A stretch of DNA of 64,000 bases from NCBI GenBank assembly GCA_036937835.1, contig CM072871.1, positions 5,075,001 through 5,139,000 of the forward strand, read 5' to 3'. A program made the position numbers and the translations under genes. Under the pieces are notes generated by a model. The model saw nothing but the letters and a program-made list of their open reading frames with translations, did no database searches and was not told the DNA's origin. Origin of the DNA: Pampus argenteus (taxonomy: Eukaryota; Chordata; Actinopteri; Scombriformes; Stromateidae). Of the stretch, positions 1 to 14,400 are shown piece by piece (the first letter of the stretch is position 1; each line of letters begins with the position of its first letter).

Positions 1-69
1 AGTTATAAAAGAGCTAAAATGTATAACTGAGACAGCAAATAAATAATATATATTGTATTTACATTACCT

Positions 70-330
70 GTTAGATGATGGAGTACCTTCTTGTCAGCTG
101 AATCCCGCCAAGCAAAGTGGGCTGTTCAACAAACGCGGGTAAACGGTGACGATTCAACCACTCATGGACGGAAGCTGATTGTGTATCCGCCTCGCAAGCT
201 GTCATAATGTGTGGGCACTCGTTTTGTTGCTTCGCCCGACCCGCTGTATCTCTACAACTACACGACCTGTGCGGGGTTAAGACATGACTTCACACTTTTT
301 GCACTAAAAAAATATCAAGAAACGTGTAGA
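70..330 (-). other. Possible noncoding first exon of a divergent gene
   Basis: On the minus strand the sequence ends in a good splice donor, CAG|GTAATG, with the intron starting at plus position 69. The stretch upstream on that strand is CpG-containing and has only very short ATG frames, as a 5' UTR would. Synteny with human, where PRIM2 is divergent from RAB23, makes a PRIM2 first exon an attractive guess. Nothing coding confirms it, and the left part of the putative gene is outside the window. Confidence 0.2.
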
Positions 331-559
331 CGAAGACGTACCGATTGAAAATGAGCCTTGGATTATACATTGTTGGCTCTTTTTATTACTCGTTTTTTTC
401 GCCGTTGACCTGGCTGTGTGCAACAAGAACTGCAGGGTTATCTGTAAAAACATATCGAACGCACCCAAAACACGTGGGTTTCTATGACTCTGGGTTGACC
501 CACAGACTGAAAAACTGATTTTTATTTTCCAGAAAATAGACAGAAATTATCAGAGATAC

Positions 560-1000
560 TGGAAGCAGGGCTATTAAAGATATGCAGCAGTAGAGAGTAT
601 AAACAAGTAAAAGTACTTTTTTACATTTTACAATACTTCTACTCTATTAGACATATTTCTCAGCTTAAGATTCTACATAAAACACCTAATAAGTTTATAA
701 AATACAATGCATTGATATAGCTCAAACATACATATGTACAGTACAATTACAGCAGACTCATCCCAACGAAATACAACATTTAAATGCCCTTTAAACATTG
801 ATGTATCTGTATTAAAAATAAATATAATATAAATATAATATAATCAAATGTATTCTTTCCACTTACAGGAGCCAATTTCTCTGCAGAATGAGTAATGTCA
901 GGATATTTTGATACTTCGAGGACATACGTATTGACATTGCATCTGTACTTTTACTTAAGTATGGTTATGAATAAAGGATGTGGAACTTCTTTCCTCACTC
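560..1000. repeat. Decayed hAT-like nonautonomous element
   Basis: The segment contains fragments such as agtaaaagtac near 610 and tacttttacttaagtat near 950, with a tgcagaatgagta piece between them. These are hallmarks of a very common fish nonautonomous hAT family, of which a better preserved copy lies at 43447-44019. Terminal repeats and target duplications are no longer clear, so the boundaries are approximate. Confidence 0.35.
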
Positions 1001-1699
1001 AAGATAGGAACATTTAAGTTTGATGTTTTTGATGGCAATTTGGTAACACACAAATGGGCAGTGGGCCACTTTTGACCTTAACGTCTCCCACTGACCACAG
1101 GAATATGTGATATGTAAACACAAGATAAACTGAAATAACTACAACTTTAAAAATATATTGTAATTCAGGGTCCCTGTACAAGGCATGGCCTCGGGATGTT
1201 GGAATAATAGTCACTTTAACCACTAGCAGTTCTAGCAAACAAATGTTTAATTCATCAAATCATCATAAATGTCACAAGGTAAACCTGAACCCTTCTTCCT
1301 TCTATTGGCCTTTATTAACACAAGGCCAATACAACATCACATCTATGCATTGAGAAAATGTATGCGTGTTATAGTGTTATGCTTTTGAATCGAGTAATAG
1401 TTTATATTTGTATGTAGCCTATATGTTAATATCTTGTAGGCTGACCAAATCAAATTCACAAATCTGTATATGCAGGTAAACATAAGCATACCTTCACTGA
1501 ACAAAGAATAGTACAATGTGCTGTGGTTAAGCTACAGTAGTGATGAATATTCATACCTGAATACCTGTTTACAGGTAGATTTTGTCTGTTTGTCAGCCAC
1601 TGGGATAAAACACTACTACAGGATATGATAGTTGTTGATAAAATGATAGGAGTAATAATGGCAATTAATAACATTTTTTCTCAGTCGTGACTTTGAAGC

Positions 1700-2164
1700 T
1701 ACACGTACCGAGCGAAGACGTTGTGTTTCACGTTAACTCTCTTGCCTCGTGCACTCTTTGGCTCTGCTGCCTAGCAACAAACATTAGCGAGCTGGTTAGC
1801 TCAGCTATTCTCAAACGCAACGTAGTTAGCTGCAACGCAAGGTAGCGGGATAGACAGCAATTCATTTTCACCCTGAAAGATGACATATATTTTAACCACT
1901 TGTCGACGTTAATTCAACTTTATCTGATGTGAAGGGGAGCTTATTCGGCCTGTACAGTCATTCTCTGGACACCGTTAACGGGCGGAGCAGAAGGTTTTTT
2001 CTCTCTGAAAAGAAGCTAACCTTAGCTGGGTAACCTTAGCGCCCGACTCCTTCTGCCACAGTGAAGAGCAAAGACAGACTGGAGATATGTGATTGCGGGT
2101 TAGCTGACTGGTTAGCTCATCTAATGTTGGCGGACACCGGATAAGTTATAACGGCATTTAACAG
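1700..2164 (+). promoter_or_regulatory. rab23: RAB23 promoter and noncoding first exon
   Basis: This stretch is noticeably richer in CpG than its surroundings and ends in a consensus splice donor, ACAG|GTAAGA, at 2164/2165. A matching acceptor, TTTCAG at 4099-4104, precedes the exon carrying the RAB23 start codon, so 2164 is the likely 3' end of a 5' UTR exon. The transcription start is not visible as a motif; no TATA box stands out. The placement of the promoter is inferred. Confidence 0.5.
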
Positions 2165-4104
2165 GTAAGAAATACTTAAACCCTGTATGTGTTTGCTACC
2201 TTTTCATCCTTCTTGGCCAGCACCGTTTGCTCCGGTCAGCTTTACCGGACTGCACCAGCAGCTGCTCGCCTGCCAGCTATGCAACAGGTCATGTCTTGAC
2301 CAAGACAAGGGAGTTTGATATGTGGGAATAAAACGAATGGAAAGTTGACTAAAACTTTCTTCTCCCTCATAGACTTTGACAGTTACAGTTACTACACACA
2401 CCAACAATAAGCAGCGAAAGAAAGCAGTACTTGCATCTCATGGCGTTATAATATTTTTATTCTCTGTGCACACAAAAAAAAGAAGATATTTGCGTTAACG
2501 GTGCCGCGCCTTAAAGGCCTGGGTAAAGTAATGGTGAGAAGAAGGGAGTGTATTACTATTATTATGCTTAAACCGGGTTTATGTAACTGTATATGTGCAT
2601 TGTAAAGCCTGCAACAAAGGAAATATGCTGTTTAAAACTGGTCTTTATTTCTGCCACAGCTGGTATGTGTTGCATGGATGGGGAAAATTGTCACACTGCA
2701 AGTGGAAAAAAAAACATGTCTGTTGTTGAGATCATGTAGTTTATCTGTGCAGATATGGAAAATTACCAGTTGTCTAATTAGTGTTTACCACACTGGGGTC
2801 TATGATGATAATAATGTTTTTTTTAGTCAGTTTTGGAAATAAGGCTGTTTTTAGTATTTACCTTGTTTTGCTAGGTTCTGATATAAATAGGGTATTAAAG
2901 ATGAATATAGCCATTTACAATAACTGATCAATCCTGATAAATTGCCTCGTTATTGATATTAATAGCATAATATTTGAAATCCACTCATTTAGTGTAAGAA
3001 GACTGTATAAGAATAGTCTTTAAACAGAAATCGTGTTGTTCTGTAGTCTACAGGTGGTGACACACACACACACACACACACACACTCTGACTCAGTTTCT
3101 GTGACCCCAAAACAACACATCTGGAAATGATTACACAGATACGTGTTAAAAAGTGAAACATAAACTAGTGTTAAATATCAAATGAGTGAAGATTTTTAAG
3201 TGTTTTTTTGTTGTTTTTTTAATTTGCCTGTTATTAACAACTGCTGTGTCATGCACAACAATTATAGCCGATGAATAAACATCTTCTAGTGGTGGGACAC
3301 ATGTTGTGAGTCAGATCCTGACAGGCTGTTGGACGCCACAGTTACGCAGTAGGTTGTCAGTGTCCACTGGGAACAGCTTTCCCTCAATATGCTGTTTAGC
3401 GTTGCATTCAGCAGCTACACGTATGTACAGTGTAGCTGTGGAAGACCGAGTTGCTATGTGGAGTCTGCTGCTGTCAGTGCTAATGGAAGAATAAACACAC
3501 AGCACAGCTGGTCCAAGCAGGTTCCCTGCAAAATTTACAACAGTTGGTTCAACGAAAGGGGACATGAAAGTTTAAAGGACAATTACAGCTATTTTATTAG
3601 CGCGCACACCCTCCTCACTTAAATTCTTGTGCTAAAATTAATTTTACAAGCTGTGAAAAGTTTGAAGAAATTGCTTTGATTAATTGCATTTATTGCATTA
3701 ATTAAAATATTTGATTAACTGACTTGTGATATCGGGTTATACAAATAAAAATGGACTTGACTGACTGTCTGTAATATATTAATATTATAGATCAGTGCAG
3801 AGGACATGTTGTCTTACTCACAGCTGAATGGGGTGGTTTCATTAATACATCCTCATTGTGACTTTACACAGCCAGAGGGCAGGTTGATATAAATATGTTT
3901 AAAACTTCACAACTTTATTTCTTTAATAGAAACGACAATATGAGTAGAAAGTTGACCCTTCATACAGTGACAAGCTTGAAGTTGACGTTGTGTTTAAATT
4001 CACAGTTTCCTTTTCTTACCATGTGTCACACGTGACCGTCTGTTTACAGTAAAATAATATGCTGTAAATAAATAGATTTATATATTTATTTTATATGCTT
4101 TCAG
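2165..4104 (+). other. rab23: RAB23 5' UTR intron
   Basis: The interval is bounded by the donor at 2165 and the acceptor ending at 4104. It contains a CA microsatellite at about 3061-3085 and otherwise AT-rich sequence. Short frames around 3306-3622 on both strands overlap each other and resemble nothing known, so they are not called as genes. Confidence 0.5.
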
Positions 4105-4174
4105 AAGGTTTATGTGCTTGCGTCACATTACTAAAAACACCCAGGACTGAGACAACCAACCAGACGTCACCGCC

Positions 4175-5704
4175 ATGTTGGAGGAGGACATGGAAGTGGC
4201 CATCAAGGTGGTCGTGGTGGGAAATGGAGCAGTTGGCAAGTCCAGTATGATCCAACGCTACTGCAAGGGCATCTTCACCAAGGACTACAAAAAGACCATC
4301 GGAGTGGACTTTCTCGAAAGGCAGATATTGTAAGCAACTTGTTTCCCAGATGTTTTTATTAATTCTAACTTATATTTATATTTATATTTATATTAGTAAC
4401 ATGAATATGTCTGGGTTGTGGACAGTTGGTCGGGACAAAACAAGACATTCATGGTGTCATCTTGGGCTTAAATAAATTGTATGAGTATGTAGAATAATAT
4501 GAACATAAAACTAGTAGGTTTTGCCTTGTAGAATATTGTTACACTGAGTAAAGAGAAATTATTAAGTAATTTTCCTCTTTTTTCTTTTTTTTTTAGTGTC
4601 AATGACGAAGAGGTCCGACTAATGCTGTGGGACACCGCTGGGCAGGAAGAGTTTGACGCTATTACCAAGGCCTACTACCGTGGTAAGACCCGACTAATGT
4701 GACAAATATAATGCTGCTGCCTTTTGGTCACTGACCTCCATGACCTCTGTGGTTTTATTTGTTACAGATTTAATGTTATATTGGCAGCGTAGCAAAGCAC
4801 ACGTAGCCCTGCTGATCTAAAAAAAAAAAAGTGACCCTCCTGTGTGCCTATTTTGAAATTGACCCAGTGTTGTTGGTTTTTTTTACATCATTGATGCCAA
4901 TTAATTATGTATCATATTCACTGGTGTGTTGTTTTTCATTGCAGGTGCCCAAGCATGTGTGCTAGTCTTCTCCACCACAGACAGGGAGTCGTTTCAGGCT
5001 ATTGACAGCTGGAGGGAGAAGGTTGAAGCAGAGGTTGGAGATATTCCTACGGTTCTAGTGCAGAACAAAATTGACCTCCTGGAAGAGACTGTTATTAAAA
5101 AGTAAGTTTTTTTTTTTTTTTTTTTTTATCGTTTTAAATCATGTGATAGCTATGTATTGTAATTAAAGCAGTATAATTTGCCAATGAATTGTAGTATTTT
5201 CTTTACCTGCATTGCAGCGAGGAGGCAGAGTCTTTGGCTAAAAGGCTTAAACTGAGATTTTACAGAGCTTCAGTGAAAGAGGACCTTAACGTCAACGAGG
5301 GTGAGTTACTGAAAATGTGAAATGACCAAATGCAAGTCTTGTTGTGGACTTTGCTGTCATAACATTTGTCCTGTTTCTCTCTTTTGTCAGTTTTTAAGTA
5401 CTTAGCTGAAAAGTATCTTCAGCGACTCAAACAGCAAACGGCAGAGGAGACGGAGGTGGTCCATACAACAAGCAATAAAATAGGTGATAATTCTTTCTGT
5501 ACATCACGTTTCTTTTATCTAACATTTTAAAGTTTTCTGACATTACTTTTAATCTTGTTTTTTTCTGAAGGTGTTTTTAATACCACAAGTAGTAATGTCT
5601 GCAGCCAGAGCTCCAGCAACGGCAGAGAAGTCATCACCCTGCGACCTAACAAACAAAGGACCAAGAAGAGTAAAAATCCTTTCGGAAGCTGCAGCCTACT
5701 CTAG
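4175..5704 (+). CDS. rab23: RAB23 small GTPase, complete
   Basis: RAB23 is a Rab-family GTPase known in mammals as a negative regulator of Hedgehog signalling and as a factor in membrane and ciliary traffic. Coding exons are 4175-4329, 4597-4682, 4945-5101, 5218-5300, 5391-5483 and 5571-5704, all with GT-AG borders and matching phases, giving 235 codons plus stop; human RAB23 is 237. The P-loop GNGAVGKS is at residues 16-23, switch II DTAGQE at 64-69 with the catalytic Gln at 68, and the base-recognition NKID at 121-124. The Rab motif [19 protein letters not shown] is intact. The protein ends in CSLL, a CaaX-like box for prenylation instead of the double-cysteine tail of most Rabs. The ATG at 4175 sits in a good context (cgccATGt) and begins [10 protein letters not shown] as in human. 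The gene is convergent with BAG2. The identification is near certain. Confidence 0.97.
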
Positions 5705-8139
5705 ATAAAATCATTTCGTTTTAGCAACTGACTATTGTTCTTAAGACTAGATCAGTCCCTCCAGGATTTCGCAGAGGGTTTTTTTGTGATTATTAACATA
5801 AAACTGTCTTTTTGATTTGGCGGTTTCATACAGAAAAGATGCAGCAATTTAGCAAAATTGCAATTCCTCTCAAATATTGCAGCAATTTCTTTGCAGTATT
5901 TATTGTGAACGCAAACTTGCAAATTTCCTGGAGGGACTGTTAGATGGTCATAGTTGTAGTCTATGGAGGCAGCCACATTCGGAGACCAAAGCCCATAAAG
6001 ACAGACTGGGAAATACTACTCTATACTACTTTGATAACCTGATGTTTAATCTACATATTCTAAATTGTTTCCCCACATTGATGGTTGAATTTGAATCTCC
6101 ATCGATGTTCTGCGCACAATACCCGTCAACAACACTCCCGGGTCCTCCTTGTGGTTGCCTTAAGTAACACTGACAGCTGCAGCTACAATATGTCATCATG
6201 AATTTAGTGTTGCCCCCCCCCCCCCCCCAAAAAAAAAAATTCAAATTGTCACATAATTTTTTTTTAATATGACACACAATCCTCTCAACAAAATATGTAA
6301 CAGCAAAGTTTGCACTCCTGCTTTTTGAAGACATTTGCTCATTACATGATTCTTACCGTCACCCTGTTCCTGTGCGCTTTACATTTCAACTGTGCAATAT
6401 GTTTGTATGTATTGTAGAAGATACACAGATTATTTTGTACCATATTTTTCTAACCCTCGACAGAATATGGTTCAAACTACACTGTTTATCGTGGACAGAA
6501 CACACACACACACACACACACACTGAATTCGGAGTGAATTCTCTATACAGAAGTATTTTTGTATAAATCACAAAAGTGTTGAGTGATATTTTCACAGACG
6601 TCTTAACATCTTAATGTTGACATAGTGCCAAATTTCTTATTTCTGAGTTTTAGTGAGATACTAACGCTGCAGTTATTTGGATGTAACATCAAATTACCGT
6701 AACAGAATGTGCTCTTATGTATAACCAAATATCAGTAACCATTGGCACAAAATAGTCTTCTGTATGTTCGCTTACACCCAACTCACTAGATTTGCAAATT
6801 CTAGGAGATGTACATGAAAAGATGAGTTCAGATAACGATACTCTGCTCTTTGAGCCTATGTTTTGATTTGCAGTTATTTACATTTTACATATACATATTT
6901 AACTGTGCTTTTCTTTAACTTATGGTACGAGTCATTGTTTCATATTTCACTATATTTGTAACCTACCAAACACTAAACTAAGACAAACAGTTCCTGTGAT
7001 ATGGAGTCTTGTGTAGGATGTAAACCCTCAGTCTCTGAAAGTCTGCTGCAAGAAGCCGACCATCAGTCAGGACTGGATGTTTGCTGTTGTGGGTCTGAAT
7101 ATGCAAGAAAATTAAATTTGTTCTAATTACTGGGGGGTACTCCATAAATCTCCTAAACTGATGCTGATTCCTTGTCAGCTGTGTGCTGTATATTAACGTC
7201 TCGCATCAAGCTTTTTTTTTTTTTTTAAATGTAGATTCCAAAAAAACTGAATGACATGACAGTCAACCAAGCACAAAGAAATACATCTTTATATTAAATC
7301 TCCTGTGTGAAATTATTATTAAACTCACTGATCTAAATATTTTAACATGGAAATAGAATACAGAGAACTGTTTGGGGAAATACATGTCCATGCATGTTTT
7401 TGTCTTTTTAAAAAACATTTTGTAAGTGATTTTCAGATCCGTGGTAGCAGCGTTTCTCCTGATTCACATCTTTCATGTTCAGGTGGAAAACGTTTCATTC
7501 TTTGTTCCACAGTTACACCGTTTGTACTAAGATTGTTTCACATGATTCATTTGGTTTGTATGTAGATGGTGCTGTATCGAAAGAAAGAAAGAAAAAAAAA
7601 AAAGGTAGTGTGGTATAACTATTGCATGCAAGCCCTTTTCTTCCCGTCCACATCAGTGAAATATTGAACCATGGTTGCAAAGCCACAATTGCCTTGTCCC
7701 ATGTTTACATTCTCCTCCATTGACTACCACAGTTAGCATTTTATTGCCTTTTGCTGTTTGTTTAAAATTGCCTGCATGGTAACAATGTAAATAATAATTT
7801 CTGGAGCTTTCTCTTATTTGTAACATTGTGTTTACTTTTGCCTTATTTGCTTTTTGACTGAATGGATTTAGCGCACTTTATCATTAAGATGGCATATAAT
7901 CTTAAAGAACCATAAGTTAAAACTAACCATACTTATGTGCTGTCACTCAGGTGTTGTAATAATCTTTTGTGTTTTATTGTCTTTTTCACCACTTCATAAA
8001 CTAGTTTCACACAGTCATATTCAAAACAACAACATATGTATGCTTTTCGAGTCTTTGACAAAAACAAACAAGTCATTGTTGGATTTACATGTATCACAAC
8101 TTGAAGTGCGCCACACACCTGAAAGTTGGTGGTTATCTG

Positions 8140-8145
8140 AATAAA
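8140..8145 (+). terminator. rab23: Polyadenylation signal, RAB23 proximal
   Basis: A canonical AATAAA is followed by a T- and GT-rich stretch (tttttgtctcgggcttgtagcgtgtg), the usual downstream element. It is the first strong signal after the RAB23 stop codon with both parts. Confidence 0.5.
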
Positions 8146-8395
8146 AGTTTACTTTTTGTCTCGGGCTTGTAGCGTGTGATTTCTGCCAATACAATCTTTA
8201 CCCACAAACTAAAATAAAAATAAAAATAAACATTTTCCATATGTCTTCAATGTGTTTACAATGTTAATATAGACCAGATGAAATCTCCTAGTTATAAAAT
8301 GCCTCACTAAAACATAGTGTTGTTTTCACATATGACAGTCTTCACTTTTTTTTTTATCGCAATCTTTGCAGATGTTTATTTATGCATTCTTGCAT

Positions 8396-8409
8396 AATAA
8401 ATGAATAAA
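8396..8409 (+). terminator. rab23: Tandem polyadenylation signals, RAB23 distal
   Basis: Two AATAAA hexamers occur at 8396-8401 and 8404-8409, with a GT-rich segment (ctgtgtgtgtgtatatg) about 25 bases further on. They could form the distal end of the RAB23 transcript. Confidence 0.5.
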
Positions 8410-8839
8410 GATTCCTGCTTTATTTACTGGACTGTGTGTGTGTATATGTTGATGTACCAGTGAGTGAATGTGAAAAAACAAGAAACCTTTCTTCAGGCTC
8501 TTAAAACGTAAATCGACAGGTAATCAATAAATGAAAACATTTGATTATGTTTCAGACAATTCTTAACATATTCACAGACTTCACCACCAAATGTTTGTTA
8601 CACAGTGGGGTTTTTTTATTATTCATTTTTCAACATAATCTGACATTAAAAAAAAGCGCTTTGTGTAAATATGAGCTAAAGTGTTAAACTTAATGTGATT
8701 CGTGTTGCCTTCACACAAAGAGGTAGTGTGTGCACATCTAAAATCCAAAACCACAGTGTAAACAGCACAACACAAATTCAATAATTAATCTAAATTTGAG
8801 CAAATTGTCTAGCGCAGATGTTCAGTCAGGATTTACAGT

Positions 8840-8845
8840 TTTATT
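8840..8845 (-). terminator. bag2: Possible BAG2 polyadenylation signal
   Basis: The plus-strand TTTATT here reads AATAAA on the minus strand, about 365 bases downstream of the BAG2 stop codon. Another minus-strand AATAAA lies near 8617. If either is used, the BAG2 and RAB23 transcripts end tail to tail without much overlap. Confidence 0.35.
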
Positions 8846-9209
8846 ACCTCAACCTTCATATATATATAAACCTTAATATCTACTGACACATTACAGTGAC
8901 TTGATTATGAGTCTGAATCTTTGTGCATATGTGAACACATATTTAGTAGTGGTTATTAAACATCAAACAATCCATACATTAAATGGGTTAAATGTCATAA
9001 AATATGACATGTAATCTGAAAGTAAAGTATTGCTTCAGGTAGAAGGATGGTGTCTGTGTCTGTTCATTTGCTCTTGACTGTATATTTGGACCTAAGCTAC
9101 AGTATCATGGTAATCCTCCATTGAGGACTGGTCTTGTTGTAACATGTAGGATTAACAACAGGTCTAACCAGGTGGCATTAAAGACATTTTAAGCTTTTGG
9201 TGATGAGTC

Positions 9210-11367
<2,158 letters not shown>

Positions 11368-11373
11368 TTTATT
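11368..11373 (-). terminator. znf451: ZNF451 polyadenylation signal
   Basis: Plus-strand TTTATT reads AATAAA on the minus strand, about 100 bases beyond the ZNF451 stop codon at 11471-11473. It is followed on that strand by a T-rich stretch. A short 3' UTR is inferred. Confidence 0.45.
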
Positions 11374-11470
11374 TAACATATTTTCAACACAAATCATCAT
11401 TATTATAATTAATAACCGATGAACACTGTGTCACGAACAGAACAAAAAAACAAAAAACATCTTGACGTCC

Positions 11471-14400
11471 TCAGAACTCCAGGATGCTTCTTCTAAGAGC
11501 TTCTTCCAACTCTGTAAATGATGAAATAAAAAGAGGAATATTAAGATCCAAGTTACACTGCAAACTGCGAGACAAGCAAATGTATGCTGGGAAACAACTT
11601 GTACTATACACTAATTAACATCTATGTGTTTTTCTCCATTTGTTCACATTAGATTTTTTTATTTTATCCCTTTTAATCTCCAAATCTAACCTCATTTTAA
11701 ATACATTTACATTTGTATTGTTTGTAATCTGCTGGCTTTATTTGAACTGAACCAACTCGGTTTCAAACAGTCGCTTTGAAAACTACCGAGAATAACATGC
11801 AGTGAATATTTATCAGACTCAATCTTTGCAGTAAAATTTAATTACTGCATAGCAAAGAAGAACCTCCCAGATGGATGAACATCGCTGCAGCTCTCCACCA
11901 ATCAGGCCTGTTTGGTAAGGCGCCCAGACGGACACATGGCAGCCCGCCTGGAGTTTACCAAAAGGCACCTGGAAGACTCCCAGACCATGAGAAATTAAAA
12001 AACCTGCTTCAGAGTGTGTTTGACCTCAGACTGGCAGTTCATCTTTCAACAACCCCGAACACACAGCCAAGATATGGAAGGAGTGGCTTCAGCACGTCCT
12101 AGAGTGTATATCTAATACATTTGTAAACATTAAATTAAAAAAAAACTCTTTTCATGTTGTCATCATAGTGTATTGTGTGTGGAGTTTTTTAAGGAAAAAA
12201 AAAAAAAGAATTAATTTTGGAATATGGCTGTTACATAACGAAATGTGGGAAAATTGAAGCGCTGTGGATACTGGAGACATACACACACACACACACACAC
12301 ACCTGCTGACTCTCTTTCTTCTTCGGCACTCGCAGCCAGTGCACGGTCCATCTCGTCATCGGATTCACCTGTAATGAGGAGCTGCTTCATTAAAATCAGT
12401 AATAACCAATATGGTGATTAGACACCCAAAACATATTAAATAGTACTTTTTGTACTGTATATAGAAGGTATTTCATAACAATTAAATTAGCTATAATACA
12501 GCAGCGCAATTTTATTGATAATTAAGCAGAATAATTTATAAAAAAACGTACTAAAATTGATATACTATAGTGCCTGTATGTTATAAAACTACAGTACTCT
12601 GCTAATCTGAAGTTATTTTTCTACATGGCGACACTTCTACAAGCTCCATGTATAATATTTTACCTACTTTCATTGGCTTTACTCTCTTTCTCGGCCTGTT
12701 CCATGTTCAAATACTTCACCAGTGCTTCATCTTCAATCTCTGCAACAACAGCAGCAAGAAGATAACAGAATTAAATGCTGCAAAGCAAACGTAGATAATA
12801 AAGTGTTAAAATCTGAACTGGTTTACCATTCATTTCTGGTTTTAACTCCACAGCGTCGAGTATTTTGACGGCACTGGGTTCTGCTTTTATGTCTTTCCTG
12901 CAGGGATCCAGTGTACAGTGTCCAGAGTGATAGTGTTTATGGAAACTCGGTACATCAGTAAAACTCTCCTTGCAAATGTTGCATTCCACGTCAAAGGTCA
13001 TGTCCAGGTTTAAGGCTGCGTGTTTTGTGTGGACGTGAGTCTTCATCTTTGCATAGGAGTGCACAGATACGCTACAAGGAGCGCACACATACTGACATTT
13101 CCTCTCAGCAGCCAGATTCCTCATACACCGTGTATACATAGCTTTCGTTTTTTCTTTGCTCTTGTCTGAACCCATGCATGGGCACGAGTGAGTAGGCTGG
13201 CTGATGTTTTCGGCAACAGTAGGCTGAATAACTTCAACGTCATCCATGCAGTAGTAGTCCTTACTGTGAAGACTCTTGTAGTGCTCCAGGAACTCGCCTT
13301 CGGATTCAAACTGCATGCTGTCGCAGAGGCCGCAGAAGTGGGAGCTCTCTATCTGCCCGTCGTGCTCGTTCATGCAATGTCTGCGTACGGTGGACTCTTT
13401 AAAGAACTTCTGTGGGCAGTGGCCACAGATGAATCTCTGAAAACTGTGACTGCTCACGTCACTGCAGTGTTTCCGGACGATTTCTTCAGAGTCAAAGATG
13501 TCTTCGCACATCCTGCACATCCAAGTCTGGGCTGCTGCTGTTGAGGAACACGCCTCCACTGAGTGTAGCGTGACTTTGCCGCTGGTGGACGGCTTTTCAT
13601 CGGTGATGACGGTGGTGAGCTCCTCGGGAACTTCTTGTTCCATGAAGAAGGTATGTCCGCTGTGCACTTCCGACACATGAGATAGGATGTCTTCAAACCG
13701 AGGCATTTCCACTTTGCACTTGCGGCAGTAGAAAAGAAAGTTGGAGAGATGAGCCCCCCCATGGAAGCGGCTCATATGCAGCCGGGTAATCGAAGACTCC
13801 CCCATTTGTTTGCCACACACACCACACTGATGGAAAATCTGGTTCACGGCCAAGAGATGCTTACTGGCTGTGGCCTCCTCGGAGAACTGCAGACCACACT
13901 CGCAGAACCACGCTGTAGCAGAGTTTCTGCTGCCATTCACATCTACTCTCTGCCGTTTGGCTACAGATCCTTCATAATCACTCCTCTTCTTGTTTCGCTT
14001 CTGAAAAGGTGTTTCAAGGCGAGTAGACTGCCTTTTCTCCTGAGCCTCTTTAGCCTTCTGGGCGTGTTGAATTTCACTATACTGGCAGTACTGAAGAAGT
14101 GCTCTCGCCATTGCTTGGTTGACCTCCACATCATGCTCGGTCGATTCTTTGTGTCTCTCCATTTCAGCTTGGCTGAGGAAGATTTTACAGCAGTGGGAAC
14201 ACTGACCTCGCACTTGCAGCTGTTTTATTACCTGCACTAATGTTTTATCAGCCGTGGCCACTGCGCAGCCCTGTCTGCAGTGCACACTGATGGAGAAAAG
14301 AAAAATCAGTTCCACGAAAACATTTGAACTAAAGCAGTGTCTGTTGTAATACCAAAAAAAAAACAGTCACAAAGGAACTTACTTAAAGTGAGCTTGAGCA

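Larger units (their letters stand above)
1..1679. other. Upstream intergenic spacer
   Basis: No convincing protein-coding exon is visible. The short open frames here have no family resemblance and low-complexity composition. The first 300 bases are richer in CpG than what follows and may be a promoter facing left. Much of 560-1000 resembles a decayed DNA transposon copy. The remainder is AT-rich unique sequence. In human the gene next to RAB23 on this side is PRIM2, which is divergent from it, but no PRIM2 coding exon can be seen here. Confidence 0.5.
5705..8409 (+). other. rab23: RAB23 3' UTR
   Basis: After the TAG at 5702-5704 comes about 2.4-2.7 kb of AT-rich noncoding sequence, comparable with the long 3' UTR of mammalian RAB23. 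It holds a poly-C/poly-A tract at about 6214-6239, a CA run at 6500-6522 and several poly-T runs. Short frames in it are in low-complexity sequence. Its end is inferred from AATAAA signals at 8140 and 8396-8409. Confidence 0.6.

Noticed and set aside
6214..6239. Poly-C/poly-A junction in the RAB23 3' UTR
   Set aside because: Could suggest a retrocopy tail, but there is no coding or duplicated sequence around it; a simple low-complexity tract.
13188..14240. Plus-strand open frames inside ZNF451 exon 9
   Set aside because: They are antisense shadows of the long zinc-finger exon, which has clear homology on the minus strand.
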